Of a stretch of 64,000 bases of DNA, positions 20,890 through 31,168 are shown in pieces. The stretch's first letter is position 1; every line of letters starts with the position of its first letter. The translations under genes and the position numbers were made by a program. The notes beneath the pieces were generated by a model. That model searched no databases, was not told the origin of the DNA, and saw only the letters and a program-made list of their open reading frames with translations. Source of the DNA: Chondrus crispus (Eukaryota > Rhodophyta > Florideophyceae > Gigartinales > Gigartinaceae); assembly GCF_000350225.1 (NCBI RefSeq), contig NW_005179249.1, positions 742,034 to 806,033 on the forward strand, written 5' to 3'.

Positions 20890-23181
20890 TTACTTGCCAT
20901 GGTACATTTCTGCAATCTCACCCGAGTACACTTTTTCCACAATGTTCTTCTTGATCTTGAGCGTTTGAGTCATCATCCCATTCTCGACCGTAAACGGCAC
21001 CAGAAGAACGCGGACATGCACAATGCGATCATTCGAGCTATAAGATATGCGCTCGTTATTTCGAGAGTTGATTTCGCTAGTGAGGGCCTTGCGAAAAGCT
21101 GTGTTTTTGTCGAGCTCGACTTCGGCCTTTCGCAAATTGGTAGCATTTGCAAGTGGGTCTTCTTGCAGCTGCTCAATCTCTCTTCGATAAGCTGGATCGA
21201 TCATGCCTTCCTTTTCCAGGTACTCTAGCTTCGGGACCACCAGAGCCCCCAACACCTTCTCGTCCTGTCCCACCATCATGACCTGGTCCACCATTGGAGA
21301 TGCAAGAATAGCGCCCTCGATTGGTGCAGGCTCTATGTTTTCGCCATTCGAAAGGACGATGACGTCCTTGCTTCGCCCTGTGATCACAAGGTCTCCTTCA
21401 TTTGCAAAGTACGCAAGATCACCAGTGTTAAACCACCCCTCCGAGTCAAAAGCCTTTGCAGTCGCTTCTGGGTCCCTCAAGTACTCGGAAAACACATACG
21501 GACCAGTCGTGAAAAGCGTTCCCTGCTCCCCGTGTGGTACAGTCTGCCCAGTCTCCGTATCAACAATCTTCACGTACGCACGCGGCAGGCTCATACCTGT
21601 CGAGCCACGAACGTTATGCTCGCCAAATCGATTTGCAATCACGGGCGCCGTCTCCGTAAGCCCGTACCCAACGCAAATATCAATTCCCGCACATTCGAAA
21701 AAATCCTCAAGATACCCAGCAATCGATCCTCCACCGGACAAACACATCCGCAGGCGACCACCGGTGCCTTGTCGAATCTTGGACCAAATGAGCTTATTCG
21801 CCAAAGCGTACAACGGCATGAGCAAAGTCATTTGCAACATATTGACAAGCTTCCCGATCACACCCCCACCGCCGTTGTACTGAACGTCAAGCTTGCGCAC
21901 CCGTCTTCGCGCCTTGACAAACGCGAGCGAGATAGCAAAGAACATGGCGAAAAGGGTCTTGCGCACAGAGGACGCCGCCTCAAGCTTGGCTGTGATCGCG
22001 GCGTGGAGATTCTCAAACACGCGGGGGACAGAAATAAGCATGTGGGGTTTGTGCGCGGCCAGATCTTCCCTAAAGTGCCTCCTGTTGGAATACACCAAGG
22101 TGACGCCCTTGCTGAGTACCCAGTAAGCGGCTGTGCGCTCAAAAACATGCCAGCACGGAAGGACAGAGACGAAGACCTCGCCCGGAACTGGGTCTAACTT
22201 GGCGCCGAGACTAATATCCTCAAGTTGAGAAAGAATGTTACCATGTGTGAGTACGACACCCTTGGGGTTCCCAGTGGTGCCGCTTGTGTACAGCGCGGTG
22301 GCAACATCGGGACGCTCGATACCGCAACCCAACTCCTCGCTGGTGGGCTTGAAGCCGAGGTCGAGGACATGCGCATACGAGTAGACGGGAAGCTGAGCAT
22401 CCTTGTACGAATCGACATCACCAAACAGGACGACGACGAAGCGGACTTTTGCGCGATCTAGGCCCGCAGCAACGAGCCTATCCAGGACGGCTGTGTCTTC
22501 AACGAAAAGCGCGGAGCTCCTGGAGTGCTCGTAAATGTATTTCAGCTCCGGGACGGGGGCGGCTACGCCTCTAACAGCGGCAGCGGCGCCTCTGGTCATG
22601 ATAGCGAGATCTGCAATGAGCCATCGGTGGGAGTTTTCCGAGATGAAGGAGACGACGTCGCGCGGGCGCAGGCCGAGGCGGGCGAGACCAGCAGCAAAGC
22701 AGGAGACGCGGTCGTGGAGCTCTGAAAAAGTGAGGGAGTCATCGCCGGGATGGTGGAGGTCAACAAGAGCGGGACGGTCGGCGAAGGAGGGGTTGGCAGC
22801 GAGGGCTGCGAAGACTTCGGGGATGGAAGAGAGATCCTTGATGATGGAGCAGGAGAGGCCCGCAGGGCCGCTGGGTACGGGATACGGAATGGTTTGGGGG
22901 GGGGCGATGGAGACGTGAGAGGAACGGGTGGGGGCCGAAGGGGCGGCGCTGCNNNNNNNNNNNNNNNNNNNNNNNNNNNNNNNNNNNNNNNNNNNNNNNN
23001 NNNNNNNNNNNNNNNNNNNNNNNNNNNNNNNNNNNNNNNNNNNNNNNNNNNNGCTGCGGACAGGACGGCGGGAGAAACGGACGGTGGGGGCAGAGAGGGG
23101 GTGGGGGGGAGAGAGTCGTGGTGGGAGGAGGGTGCTGCGAGAGGGGAGGGCAGCGGGTGGGAGGAAGGCGGGGGGTGTCAT
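20890..23181 (-). CDS. Long-chain acyl-ACP/acyl-CoA synthetase (AAE15/16- and cyanobacterial AAS-like), coding sequence broken by assembly gap
   Basis: An ANL-superfamily enzyme that activates free fatty acids with ATP. Motifs on the minus strand are P-loop YTSGTTGNPKG (near 22290), GYGLTETAPVI, GEQGTLFTTGPYVF, GWFNTGDLAYF and GRSKDVIVLSNGENIEP. The A(V)RGVAAPVPELKYIYEHS block and the C-terminal FTVENGMMTQTLKIKKN are typical of plastid and cyanobacterial acyl-ACP synthetases, which recycle fatty acids released from membrane lipids. The N-terminus from the ATG at 23181 (MTPPAFLPPAALPSRSTLLP, then Arg/Ser/Pro) is transit-peptide-like, so I expect a plastid location. A run of exactly 100 N (22953-23052) lies between leader and catalytic part; its true length is unknown, so frame and residue numbers across it are not reliable. 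Confidence 0.88.
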   Translation of the reverse strand: MTPPAFLPPAALPSRSTLLPPRLSPPHPLSAPTVRFSRRPVRSXXXXXXXXXXXXXXXXXXXXXXXXXXXXXXXXXXSAAPSAPTRSSHVSIAPPQTIPYPVPSGPAGLSCSIIKDLSSIPEVFAALAANPSFADRPALVDLHHPGDDSLTFSELHDRVSCFAAGLARLGLRPRDVVSFISENSHRWLIADLAIMTRGAAAAVRGVAAPVPELKYIYEHSRSSALFVEDTAVLDRLVAAGLDRAKVRFVVVLFGDVDSYKDAQLPVYSYAHVLDLGFKPTSEELGCGIERPDVATALYTSGTTGNPKGVVLTHGNILSQLEDISLGAKLDPVPGEVFVSVLPCWHVFERTAAYWVLSKGVTLVYSNRRHFREDLAAHKPHMLISVPRVFENLHAAITAKLEAASSVRKTLFAMFFAISLAFVKARRRVRKLDVQYNGGGGVIGKLVNMLQMTLLMPLYALANKLIWSKIRQGTGGRLRMCLSGGGSIAGYLEDFFECAGIDICVGYGLTETAPVIANRFGEHNVRGSTGMSLPRAYVKIVDTETGQTVPHGEQGTLFTTGPYVFSEYLRDPEATAKAFDSEGWFNTGDLAYFANEGDLVITGRSKDVIVLSNGENIEPAPIEGAILASPMVDQVMMVGQDEKVLGALVVPKLEYLEKEGMIDPAYRREIEQLQEDPLANATNLRKAEVELDKNTAFRKALTSEINSRNNERISYSSNDRIVHVRVLLVPFTVENGMMTQTLKIKKNIVEKVYSGEIAEMYHGK
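22953..23052. other. Assembly gap (100 N)
   Basis: Exactly 100 N, the usual placeholder for a gap of unknown size. It removes part of the synthetase N-terminal coding region, a GC-rich Pro/Ser/Ala-coding segment. Confidence 0.98.
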
Positions 23182-23693
23182 GGTGATGAGGGAGGGCGGT
23201 GACGGACAGGCCGTGGTTGGGAAGGGGAAGCGGAGCGTTAAGAGTAGGTGTTGAGGTGTTGAGGTGTTGCGGTGTTGCAGTTAATGAGGTGACGCAGCTC
23301 GCTAGGGCGGGTGGCAAGGGTAGGAAAGGTGCCAAGTGAGGGGTGCGAAATGGGGGCGAGATCGGCGTGTACCCAATTGGGATAGTAACTACTCTGGGTG
23401 TGTCCAAGTTGTAATTGTGGAGGTCGAAAGTAATGTCCTCAACTCTAATTTCTTCTTCCGCACTCCACAATTCACCCATCATCCTCGTACATATGTGCTG
23501 TACAGCATCGTTCAACTCTCATACGGTACTTTCTCCGTCACAAGAACCCTCTCAGCCCACACTCTCTTCGTTCCTGCAAAACCCTCTCCACCTCCCCGCT
23601 TCTTTGCCCCACCTCCCCGCCTCTTTCCCCCACCCCCCGCCCCACACGCACCAGCCAACGCTCCGCCTCCCCACATCCCCACCCCTCAACATC
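23182..23693. promoter_or_regulatory. Bidirectional intergenic region between synthetase and TRPC4AP-like genes
   Basis: 512 bp between divergent start codons (23181 minus, 23694 plus). It holds four perfect GGTGTTGA/C octamers at 23247-23278 and a pyrimidine-rich leader (CCTCCCCGCCTC-type) before the plus-strand gene. No clear TATA box for either gene. Confidence 0.4.
23247..23278 (+). repeat. Octamer tandem repeat (GGTGTTGM)4
   Basis: Four perfect 8-bp units: two GGTGTTGA followed by two GGTGTTGC. It lies 66 bp upstream of the synthetase ATG on the opposite strand. Compare GGTGTGGC repeats at 2379. Confidence 0.85.
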
Positions 23694-26600
23694 ATGCCAC
23701 GCCCGCGTCGCCGCCGCTGCTTCGTCGACCGCCATCTCTTTTCCGACACGCCCCCCACTTACCCGCACCACTCCCCCCATATCCGCAACGAGCTCATCCC
23801 CTACTTATCCATCACCGCCCGTCTGAACGAACTGCTGAACCACGCCTTCCCCCCCTCCAACGCCCCTCCTTCTCCCCCTCCAACCGTATCCTCCTTCAAA
23901 GATGCTGTCTCCGCTCTGGATAACCCCATCGAAAACCTCTTCTCTCTCAACGTCAACTCCACCCCAGGCATCGTGGATACCTCTTTTTCCCGTCTGGCTG
24001 TCGAGGCCCGCATCCCCACCCTTTTTGTCAACCTCCTCGCCCGCGTCCTGCGCTTTCGCGTCCTTGCCTATTCCCACTCTCCGACCCACACTCATCGACT
24101 CCCTGCGTCATGGCTCCCCTATCTCCCCATCCTCTGCCAGCGCCCTGCCCGCGCCGCCATCGATTCCATCCTCCTCACTACTCTCAGATTCATTAACTTA
24201 TTCACAGACTTCCCTGAAATCTTCGCCACCACCTTCGCCGACGACTCCCGTCTCCTCTCCCTCGCCTTCGACGCTATGCGCTACGACAAGGCCGTCGATC
24301 TCTCCCTTACCCTCATCGAAGAACTCCTTCACTCCACCCGCCACCGTCCGGACTTTGATCTTTCCTCCGTCCCCCACCTACTGGCCCTCGTCAACTCGCT
24401 CAGCCCGCTCCAGCTGGGCTTCTTCTGCCGCGTCCTGGCTCCCCTCGTCGATGAGCGAGAGGTCCCGTTTTACTGTGGTGACCACTGCTCCGGCGCCTGC
24501 AAGCAATCCGCACAGGCCCCATCGCTCGACTGGCATCACATAGAGCCCTCGGCCAAGCGCCTGCGCGCCCGTCGTTCTTACGTCGGCGCTGCTTCACGCG
24601 TCATCCGCGACCGCAACCATGCTTCTGTGCTAGCCATCCCGGGTCTCTTAGAAAAGCTCGTCAAGCTTATTTCCGTCCCACCTGTCCCCAGTGATGAGCT
24701 TGCCGTCGTCGATCACATGCCACGGGGAGTAGACATCCAAGTCGAAGAATCTTGGAAGGATTTCGATGCTAGAATCGAGAGTGCCGTGAGGGACCATGCT
24801 AGAGGAGTGAAAGGGCAGCAGGGCTCAGCGAGAGCGAGGCGAAGGATGAGCGGGAGCGAATGGTTGGGCGTTGACCGGCGCATCGCACCTGGTAATCCAA
24901 ATAGTGTCGTGGAGCTCGCAGCATTGGATGGAATGGGACAGCGCCAGGCGGAAAGTCTCGACATGCCCAATGCATCACGCGAACCTGAACTGCGGCCCGA
25001 ACCCCATACCCTGCTTGAGGCCGTCTCTGCTGATATTGGGCCGACGGAGGGCGAACTATCTCGAACGATATCCCGGAGGCCGACATCAGGGGACAGTGAA
25101 GTACGCACACACCATGACAATGAAATGGAAGCATATCCGCACATGTCTTTCACTCGCCTGCTCATGTCCGCTCTGCAAGTAGAAGTTCTATTTGTGCTCT
25201 ACTCGCTATTGACCGGAAAGCGCAAGAGGGAGGTTCAAGTTCAGCTAGTTGACGCAGGCATATTTGCGGCGATGATCCGTTTTTGTGATGGGCTGAAATG
25301 GCTAAACTCTGGGAAGGAGAAGAGAACTGAAGAAGCGCTCAAGGTTCACTTGATACGTTTGCTTCACTATGTATGGGATGGCCTAGATTTCATACCGGCC
25401 AACGAAAGGCTGGAGATGCTGTTTACGCATGACGAAAGACTAATTTTAAAAATTGGCGGACACGGACACCCGCCCGGGATTACTTGCACCGGTCCAAACC
25501 TCACATCACGATCATCTCAGGAACCCTTAGTTCTGGCGATGCGTCGACTTTCTCTCACCGCTTGCGCAGACTTGATTGCCATTCAAAGCGGGAGGCTGGG
25601 AGTGGTGGAGACGGACGTAGCCCCCACTGTTTTCGACGACAACATCGAAAGGACTATCCCACGTGACGGTGGAAACCCACTGCACTCCAAAAAGCTTACT
25701 GAACCAGCTTCAAATGTCACTCCCGTCGAAGTTCATAGTGACAGCGGGCGTCGAGCGAAGTCAGGAATTGAACGTATGGGCTCACACAGGTCGGTACCAT
25801 TTGCGCCGGACCAGGGCATTGTTTGCAAGATAGCGGATATTCTGATGCGAGCACACGCTGATGACGAGGCTCATGGTACGCGAAGATATCTGCTCGCTGG
25901 ATGTATGGAGACCTATCTACGCAGTGCAAGCATAGATGAAAAGAGCATTGTCGCGCGACACGGGCTTCTTCTCCATCTTCTCAGCGAACTTTCCCAACAT
26001 GACAAGCTGATCCCGCAACTCAGCCAATTTCGTCAGACAAGTTTTGACTTATTGGGACAGTTGGTGAAGTGGAGTAGGGAGTTGTTTGGTTTTATGAATA
26101 CGATTTTCCGACAAGATCCGAAGCTTTTGTCTGGTTTGCTGATAACCATGTCGGGCAGTCTGATTGATTCGAACGTATTCGTGAGATCTGTTGTGATTTC
26201 GTTAGAATGTTTTCGCGAAGAGGACAAGTTGACACGTAACCCAAACACAGGTAACTCAAAAGAACGTTACGACTTCGCTTCGTGTCTGCTTTGGGATTTC
26301 TTGGAGACTAATCGCTTACGTCTAATTCAAGACCTCATCACAAGTGTCAGGGTGGAAGATGTCAATTTTGAGAACATTTGCTGCGTGAATACATCCTTAA
26401 TCCTAATGGTGATTTCTTATCCAACTGAGGAAGCTTTGGACTTGGCCCTGTTACACATCCTAAATAACATTTTGTTGTCCGAGGAAATGGAGAAATTCGG
26501 ACCGCAAAACTTTTTCGGTCTAAACCCAGTGGATATCTTCTCAAACTTCGAAAAGCTCATATCTTTTTGGTTAAGCTACTACCAACATCAAAGCCTCGAT

Positions 26601-26738
26601 GTTGCCTCACAAGAGCTGAATTCGAACATTCGCTTTGAACGGCTCATTGCGGTTGCGAACCTTCTGAAGGTGCGATTGCCGCTTCTAGACGCAAGACTGA
26701 AAAGGGAGGCCAACCTTTTGCAGTTGCAGCAAGAATGA
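23694..26738 (+). CDS. Large helical-repeat protein resembling TRPC4AP/TRUSS (DUF3689)
   Basis: 1014 residues from the ATG at 23694 (MPRPRRRRC); the longer frame has no supported upstream ATG. No TM segment. The N-terminal block ALDNPIENLFSLNVNSTPGIVDTSF, then VEARIPTLFVNLLARVLRFRV, and the C-terminal block VNFENICCVNTSLILMVIS, then FWLSYYQHQSLDVASQELNS, are reminiscent of the TRPC4AP/TRUSS family, an armadillo-like substrate adaptor of DDB1-CUL4 ubiquitin ligase in animals. This assignment is from memory of motif style and is the least certain of the named genes. The middle (about 360-540) is low-complexity and poorly conserved-looking. A Cys/His cluster, FYCGDHCSGACKQS (near residue 258), could bind metal. 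Unusually, no intron is seen over 3 kb. An adaptor role in protein turnover is inference. Confidence 0.6.
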   Translation: MPRPRRRRCFVDRHLFSDTPPTYPHHSPHIRNELIPYLSITARLNELLNHAFPPSNAPPSPPPTVSSFKDAVSALDNPIENLFSLNVNSTPGIVDTSFSRLAVEARIPTLFVNLLARVLRFRVLAYSHSPTHTHRLPASWLPYLPILCQRPARAAIDSILLTTLRFINLFTDFPEIFATTFADDSRLLSLAFDAMRYDKAVDLSLTLIEELLHSTRHRPDFDLSSVPHLLALVNSLSPLQLGFFCRVLAPLVDEREVPFYCGDHCSGACKQSAQAPSLDWHHIEPSAKRLRARRSYVGAASRVIRDRNHASVLAIPGLLEKLVKLISVPPVPSDELAVVDHMPRGVDIQVEESWKDFDARIESAVRDHARGVKGQQGSARARRRMSGSEWLGVDRRIAPGNPNSVVELAALDGMGQRQAESLDMPNASREPELRPEPHTLLEAVSADIGPTEGELSRTISRRPTSGDSEVRTHHDNEMEAYPHMSFTRLLMSALQVEVLFVLYSLLTGKRKREVQVQLVDAGIFAAMIRFCDGLKWLNSGKEKRTEEALKVHLIRLLHYVWDGLDFIPANERLEMLFTHDERLILKIGGHGHPPGITCTGPNLTSRSSQEPLVLAMRRLSLTACADLIAIQSGRLGVVETDVAPTVFDDNIERTIPRDGGNPLHSKKLTEPASNVTPVEVHSDSGRRAKSGIERMGSHRSVPFAPDQGIVCKIADILMRAHADDEAHGTRRYLLAGCMETYLRSASIDEKSIVARHGLLLHLLSELSQHDKLIPQLSQFRQTSFDLLGQLVKWSRELFGFMNTIFRQDPKLLSGLLITMSGSLIDSNVFVRSVVISLECFREEDKLTRNPNTGNSKERYDFASCLLWDFLETNRLRLIQDLITSVRVEDVNFENICCVNTSLILMVISYPTEEALDLALLHILNNILLSEEMEKFGPQNFFGLNPVDIFSNFEKLISFWLSYYQHQSLDVASQELNSNIRFERLIAVANLLKVRLPLLDARLKREANLLQLQQE

Positions 26739-27650
26739 TGCTATGTAGTATTGGCGGATGCAGGTTTGTCAGAAGCACGAAAAGTGCGCAGAGTAACTCA
26801 CAACGCCGGGAAGAGGGGTAAAAGCTTGTCAGCACTCGAAATTGAAAAACTTGTTGTACTACTTGTCGCGGGACGAATCGAACCAATTATGCACATCTGA
26901 AATACAAGCAAGACATGAGCCTCACGATGAACTAATTAACAGTAGGATGCTGGTTACAGGAATGATTATAATCTCATGAAAGAGTCTCACAATGCTGTAC
27001 AGAAGGCCGTACCATCAACTGAATGCTGCATCCGTCATACATGCAAAGTGGACGATGTCAGGACAACATTTAGTAGCAGGCAGTCATGAAGCCGCCCTGA
27101 AACGACAAACACCAAAAATGTCAACATGCCCTCCAGTCCGCACGAGCGAAGAAGAACGCGCACGACGAGCAAGTGCTCTGCAGTGAAGACTTACCAATTC
27201 AAGGACGTTTAAATATGGTTCGATGATCGTGTGTTGCATCCCTCCTCTGTCTTTGGCTTCCTTCTACGATATCAATACAAATGAGCACCCAGAAGATGTT
27301 CACCATTTATTCTGTCGGCGACCGACACCATACGTCACTATCTATCATCGGACACCCCATTCTCTAACCACGACTGCATTCCTAACCGGATTAGTTATTA
27401 AAATTTTGCATAAAGTTATCATGCCCGGGCATGACGAGCACTCGTGAGCGAACATCTCAAACACGAGTAGACGCCGCATCAATCTGATTGCATATTCGAA
27501 TTCCCCGCCCTCTCTTTGTCCACGCCAGATTCGCGCGCCCAAATCGACAACACTTGAGCCATCAGCACCCATGAATTTCCCCATGAAGCACCCCCCTCAG
27601 CTCCGAAGTAGCCCGTCTGCTACTCTCACACGCAACCACCCCCGATCCCG
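26739..27650. other. Intergenic stretch up to the transposase remnant
   Basis: About 0.9 kb with no gene. Its right part should contain the left end of the pogo-like element; a weak terminal-repeat candidate is noted at 27346-27375. Confidence 0.5.
27346..27375 (+). repeat. Weak candidate terminal inverted repeat of the pogo-like element (left)
   Basis: TATCATCGGACACC followed by a stretch ending CTAACCACG resembles, with mismatches and a short gap, the reverse complement of 46411-46437 (TATCCTACACC, ending GAACCACCG). Both begin with TA, the target dinucleotide of the Tc1/mariner/pogo superfamily. The match is imperfect and may be chance. Confidence 0.25.
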
Positions 27651-29048
27651 ATGGCCCACTCTACGCCTTTCCGACGCCTCCCAAAGACTGACGAAGACCT
27701 TCGGTTGGACAACGCCCGTCGATACGTCATCAACAAAAAGGGCTCCCTGCGCGCCGCGGCTCACCAGTTTGACATACCTTGGTCCACATTCAGGGTATAC
27801 TTCAATGCGCCAGACAGGACCCCAAAAGTTGCCGGGCATCCCACCACATTGCGCCGGGCAGAAGAAGTTCTCATCACGGACTCTGCCACAGAGTTCGCGC
27901 GCAATGGCACACCTTTATCTCGGGAAGGACTGAAGGACCTCGTGCAGCACTTTTGCGAACGCTTGCCAGAGGAGCGAGGAGCAACAATCCCTTTTGTTAA
28001 CCTCCGTCCCGGGGATAATTTTTTATCGGGGTTCCTCAGGCGAAACCTCACGCTCTCGCTCAAACGCCGCTGCAATCTCGAAAATGACAGGGCGATTGCG
28101 ATGTGCCCCGAGAACATTGCCAAACACTAGGCACGCTTGCAGCAGGCCTACGACGAGTACGGAATCAAGAGTGGAGAGCAGATATTCAACCTTGACGAGA
28201 CGGGCTTTTCGACCAGAACAGCCTACCGTGCGCGTGCAAAAGGTGTCATGGAGGCCAAGGGTAGGAGCAATTCAACAGAATTGAAGTGGTCTGCCAATGC
28301 CGACCATGTCACACTCATGCCGATTGTGTCTGCCGACGGTCGCGCGTGGGATCCTGTTGCTATCGCACCTGGAAAGCGTGCGAAATATCCCATTCGGCCT
28401 GATGGCATACGCGAGACCCCTGCTTGTTACCTTCCCGAGAATGCCCGTATTATTTATCAAGACCCGGCTAGCATGGACAGTGATGGTTTTACCAACTCTG
28501 TGAATGGTTCATATTACAGACTGCAGTACTGAGAAGAAAATATCGCAACATTTTGTTAACACTGGACGGCTATGGTGCACACAAAACATTCCGGTGTTTA
28601 AATTTGTTGAGGCAGAATAAGATTGTCTTCATTGCATTGCCTGCACATTCTAGTGACAGGACGCAGGTCCTTGACTTTTCCATATTTTCCCCATTCAAAA
28701 CAAAGCTTCGAAATGCACTGAATGAGCGCATCTTGGCGCCGGAAGGATCCATCCGTAATGATATATATACTCCATTCGAGTTGATTCATAATGCGTACAA
28801 GGAGTCCGTCACATATTCTAACATTGTCAATGGCTTCAAAGCCTGTGGTGTATGGTGCGCAGTGCGACGCAGGGCTATTCCGGACGTTATTAAGATAACA
28901 GAGATCACCAACACCGACGGCTATGCCACTAGGTAGGAGGCATTTAGTTCTTTTGTAGATCTTTGTACGAGCTACAGGACCACTAGGAATTTATTGCGGT
29001 CCGATGGCCCCGTCATGCAAAATGGAACGTTGAGTACGAAGGGTGGGG
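27651..29048 (+). pseudogene. pogo-like (Tc1/mariner superfamily) transposase remnant, 5' part
   Basis: A DNA-transposon transposase in decay. The N-terminus has a psq/CENP-B-like helix-turn-helix (LDNARRYVINKKGSLRAAAHQF, then WSTFRVYF). The DDE catalytic core is recognisable: first Asp in FNLDETGFS (codon 28194-28196), second in LLTLDGYGAH (28565-28567), third in TQVLDFSIFSPF (28673-28675), with 35 residues between the second and third as in pogo/Tigger elements. Damage: TAG at 28128-28130, a frameshift near 28495-28503, TAG at 28934-28936, and interruption by the 17-kb LTR-element nest at 29048. The frame continues past the second TAG to LSTKG and resumes after the nest at 46080 as RALLTRDNVLKELSERE. 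It is not functional. Confidence 0.85.
29044..29048. repeat. Target-site duplication of the outer retrotransposon, left copy (TGGGG)
   Basis: Five bases before the LTR read TGGGG; the five after the right-hand LTR (46080-46084) read TAGGG. With one substitution these are a 5-bp duplication typical of Ty3/gypsy integration. Using TAGGG once restores the transposase frame (TKGRALLTRD). Confidence 0.7.
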
Positions 29049-29723
29049 TGTGAGATAACTCCTCTCCGCCCTGGGTTGGGTGAGAGGCGGAGGCTTTAGC
29101 GAGGGAGCACGTGGCGCGGACGCGACGCGCCAATTGAACCGATCGGACGAGCTCGCGAAAAGGGAGTGGCTCACTGGCCGGTTACGCGCAGTCGCCCCGT
29201 GGTGCGTAAACGGGAGCGACCGGTAACGGGTTAGAAGCCAGCGCGCGCGGCGGACAACCGAAAACGGACGTACGTAGGCGCAAAAGGGACAGGGGCGAGC
29301 TTGCCCCCGTTTACCGGTAGGGACGGGTGTCAGGTCTTAACCCCTCAGAGGGACGCCTCGGACACCTGTCCCAGTACAGTAGTACAGTACCTGCCGCCTA
29401 GTGCGTGCCAGGTACTGTACACAATTAAAAAGCTAGCGCCATAATTACTACTACCGCACGGACGCTGCTACTACACGTGTGCATTACTGTACACGCGTGT
29501 TGCTTACAGACTACCGCACGGACGACACGTGAGCTAACGCGCACACGTAACACGCGTAGACTACCGCACGGACGACACGTGTGCTACTGTACACGTGCAC
29601 CACGCCACGGCCGGTTGGTCAACGCGCGCGCTCCCTACACGTGGGCACACCCGCCCACGTGTGCACCGTGCACGGCCGCACGGTTAATAACCTCCCCGCG
29701 CGCTCGCCGGTCGTTATACTACA
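29049..29723 (-). repeat. LTR A (outer type, 3' LTR position)
   Basis: 675 bp from TGTGAGATAACTCC to GTTATACTACA on the plus strand. The native orientation is minus, because a polypurine tract (AAGGAAGGGGGTC) precedes it there. It shares subtype features with LTR D (GCACGGACG repeats, CACGGTTAATAACCTCC), unlike B and C. It contains a perfect 12-bp hairpin (29382-29393 with 29409-29420, GTACAGTACCTG arms) and three tandem CACGTG-bearing modules. Confidence 0.9.
29382..29420. other. 12-bp perfect hairpin in LTR A
   Basis: Arms GTACAGTACCTG and CAGGTACTGTAC around a 15-nt loop. Each arm carries the TACTGTA/TACAGTA heptamer. The same hairpin recurs in the other LTRs. It sits about 30 nt downstream, in native orientation, of the TATA-like TTTTTAATTG, so it may lie at the start of the transcript. 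Confidence 0.7.
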
Positions 29724-31168
29724 GACCCCCTTCCTTATCTTTCGCTACGCCCCCGTAGCGACCTCCCATTCGACCACGCGGTTCCTCCCCGGTCTCTCTC
29801 CTTCCCTGCGCGCACGATGCGAAGACCGGAGCGCTTGCGCACGGACGACTTTTTTTTTCTTGCCTCGTCGCGGAGCTCGCGTTGCAGAGGCAAGCGGTCT
29901 CGTCCAATTCGGTAAGTGCGTCCGCAAATGTCTCACGCTCGAGCGACGCCGATCTTTCCAACTCACTCCTAACGCGCCCCCGAAATTTCCAACTCCCCCA
30001 CCCTTGACGACGTTTCCGTACAGAACCGCTTCCGCGGACCGAGAACGGACGGCCATGACGAAGTCCTGGCAGCGCGTCCATACGGTCCGCCGTTGAGCCG
30101 TGGTCGGGCCCCGGCGTTGAACCGATCGGCCCCTGCGGTACAGCAGCGGCGAGGCCTGCGCAGCGAGGCACAACCGGCCACCGCGTTGGCCGAGACCGCG
30201 TTCGCGCGGGTCAATTCGTCCGAGGCGGCTCGCTCGCCGCGGCGTACAGTGCGCGCGATATCGTCCTCGCCCCTGCCCTCCGCAGGCCAGGCGAGGGCCG
30301 CCGCTGCCGCTCGTGCTGTTCTTCACCGCCTCCCCGCACCCAAGCGTCGCAGTGCAACGAAGGCACGAGTTCCGTACGGTCGTTTTGGGGTTATGATCCG
30401 CCTTCTCGCACTCCTAGCCCGGAGGGCTGGCCAATTTTCGTAAATCCACCCTTCTTTTCCATCCTAAGAGCAGCGCGAGCGGAGCGCCCGCCCAAGCATG
30501 TCACCAAACGGTAGTTTCGCGCGTGTCCCTTGCGGTAGCGACCTCTATTGGGCCAACACCGATCCACAAACCGTACGGAGCGCCCTCTTTTCACGAGCCC
30601 GAATTAGAAACTGAAAGAAACGAGAGGAAACGAAAAGAAACGGGAGGAAACCAATTTGGTTTCCAAATTCATCCGAATGCGGTTTTTTGGAGTTGACACT
30701 CGCAGACGCGAAATGCTCCCAGGAGTGCGATGCCGTTGTCAGAAATATACTACGATTTTTTCCCGCAGCGTGGGAGGGAAAAACGTAGCCCAAATCGCGC
30801 CTAAATTAAAAAGCCGGCGAACGCGATACCTCTCAATCCAAAGAACCGGTTCCCGGGATAGCTCTCCATTTTCATAGGCGCGTGCGAGCGCGATCATCCG
30901 AACGATGCGGTCAGGCGTGGCTGCTAGCTATCCGCGTGGGCGCTTCGGGGAAATTCCCATTGTGGACCACCCTCCCGGAGGGTCGGCCAATTTTGGAAGA
31001 ATCTGCGTCCATTTGCGCGGGATCCATCCGGTACGGACTGCCTTGCGGTGCGCAGTCACACGCGGCTGGCTGCCGGGGCTGCATAGCACGTGCGCGGCTT
31101 GTTTTCCCCAGATGCTTTTGCGCGAGCGAGCGTCCGAGCGGTGCGACCGAGAGCGGCCGAAACTTGCG
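29724..31168 (-). other. 3' non-coding block of copy 1, with polypurine tract
   Basis: About 1.4 kb between the pol stop and LTR A. In native orientation it ends in the polypurine tract beside the LTR (29724-29745). It contains a GAAAC/GAAAG-rich purine repeat near 30603-30666. A minus-strand frame at 30326-29745 corresponds to a similar frame in copy 2 but has no ATG. It is more diverged from copy 2 than the gag region is. Confidence 0.6.

Noticed and set aside
22918..23202. Reading the synthetase frame straight across the 100 N
   Set aside because: The gap is a placeholder of unknown size, so continuity of frame across it carries no information.
26870..26900. GGTTCGATTC on the minus strand as a tRNA T-arm
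   Set aside because: The flanking bases do not form a T-stem and no D-arm or anticodon arm can be placed. No tRNA or rRNA gene was found in the window.
27301..27450. Clear terminal inverted repeats for the pogo-like element
   Set aside because: Only an imperfect match to 46411-46437 was found; kept as low-confidence candidates, not as established ends.
29400..29660. CRISPR-like array in the LTR tandem repeats
   Set aside because: The units are long, diverged, G-box-bearing and confined to LTRs of a eukaryotic retrotransposon; there are no spacers of uniform length.
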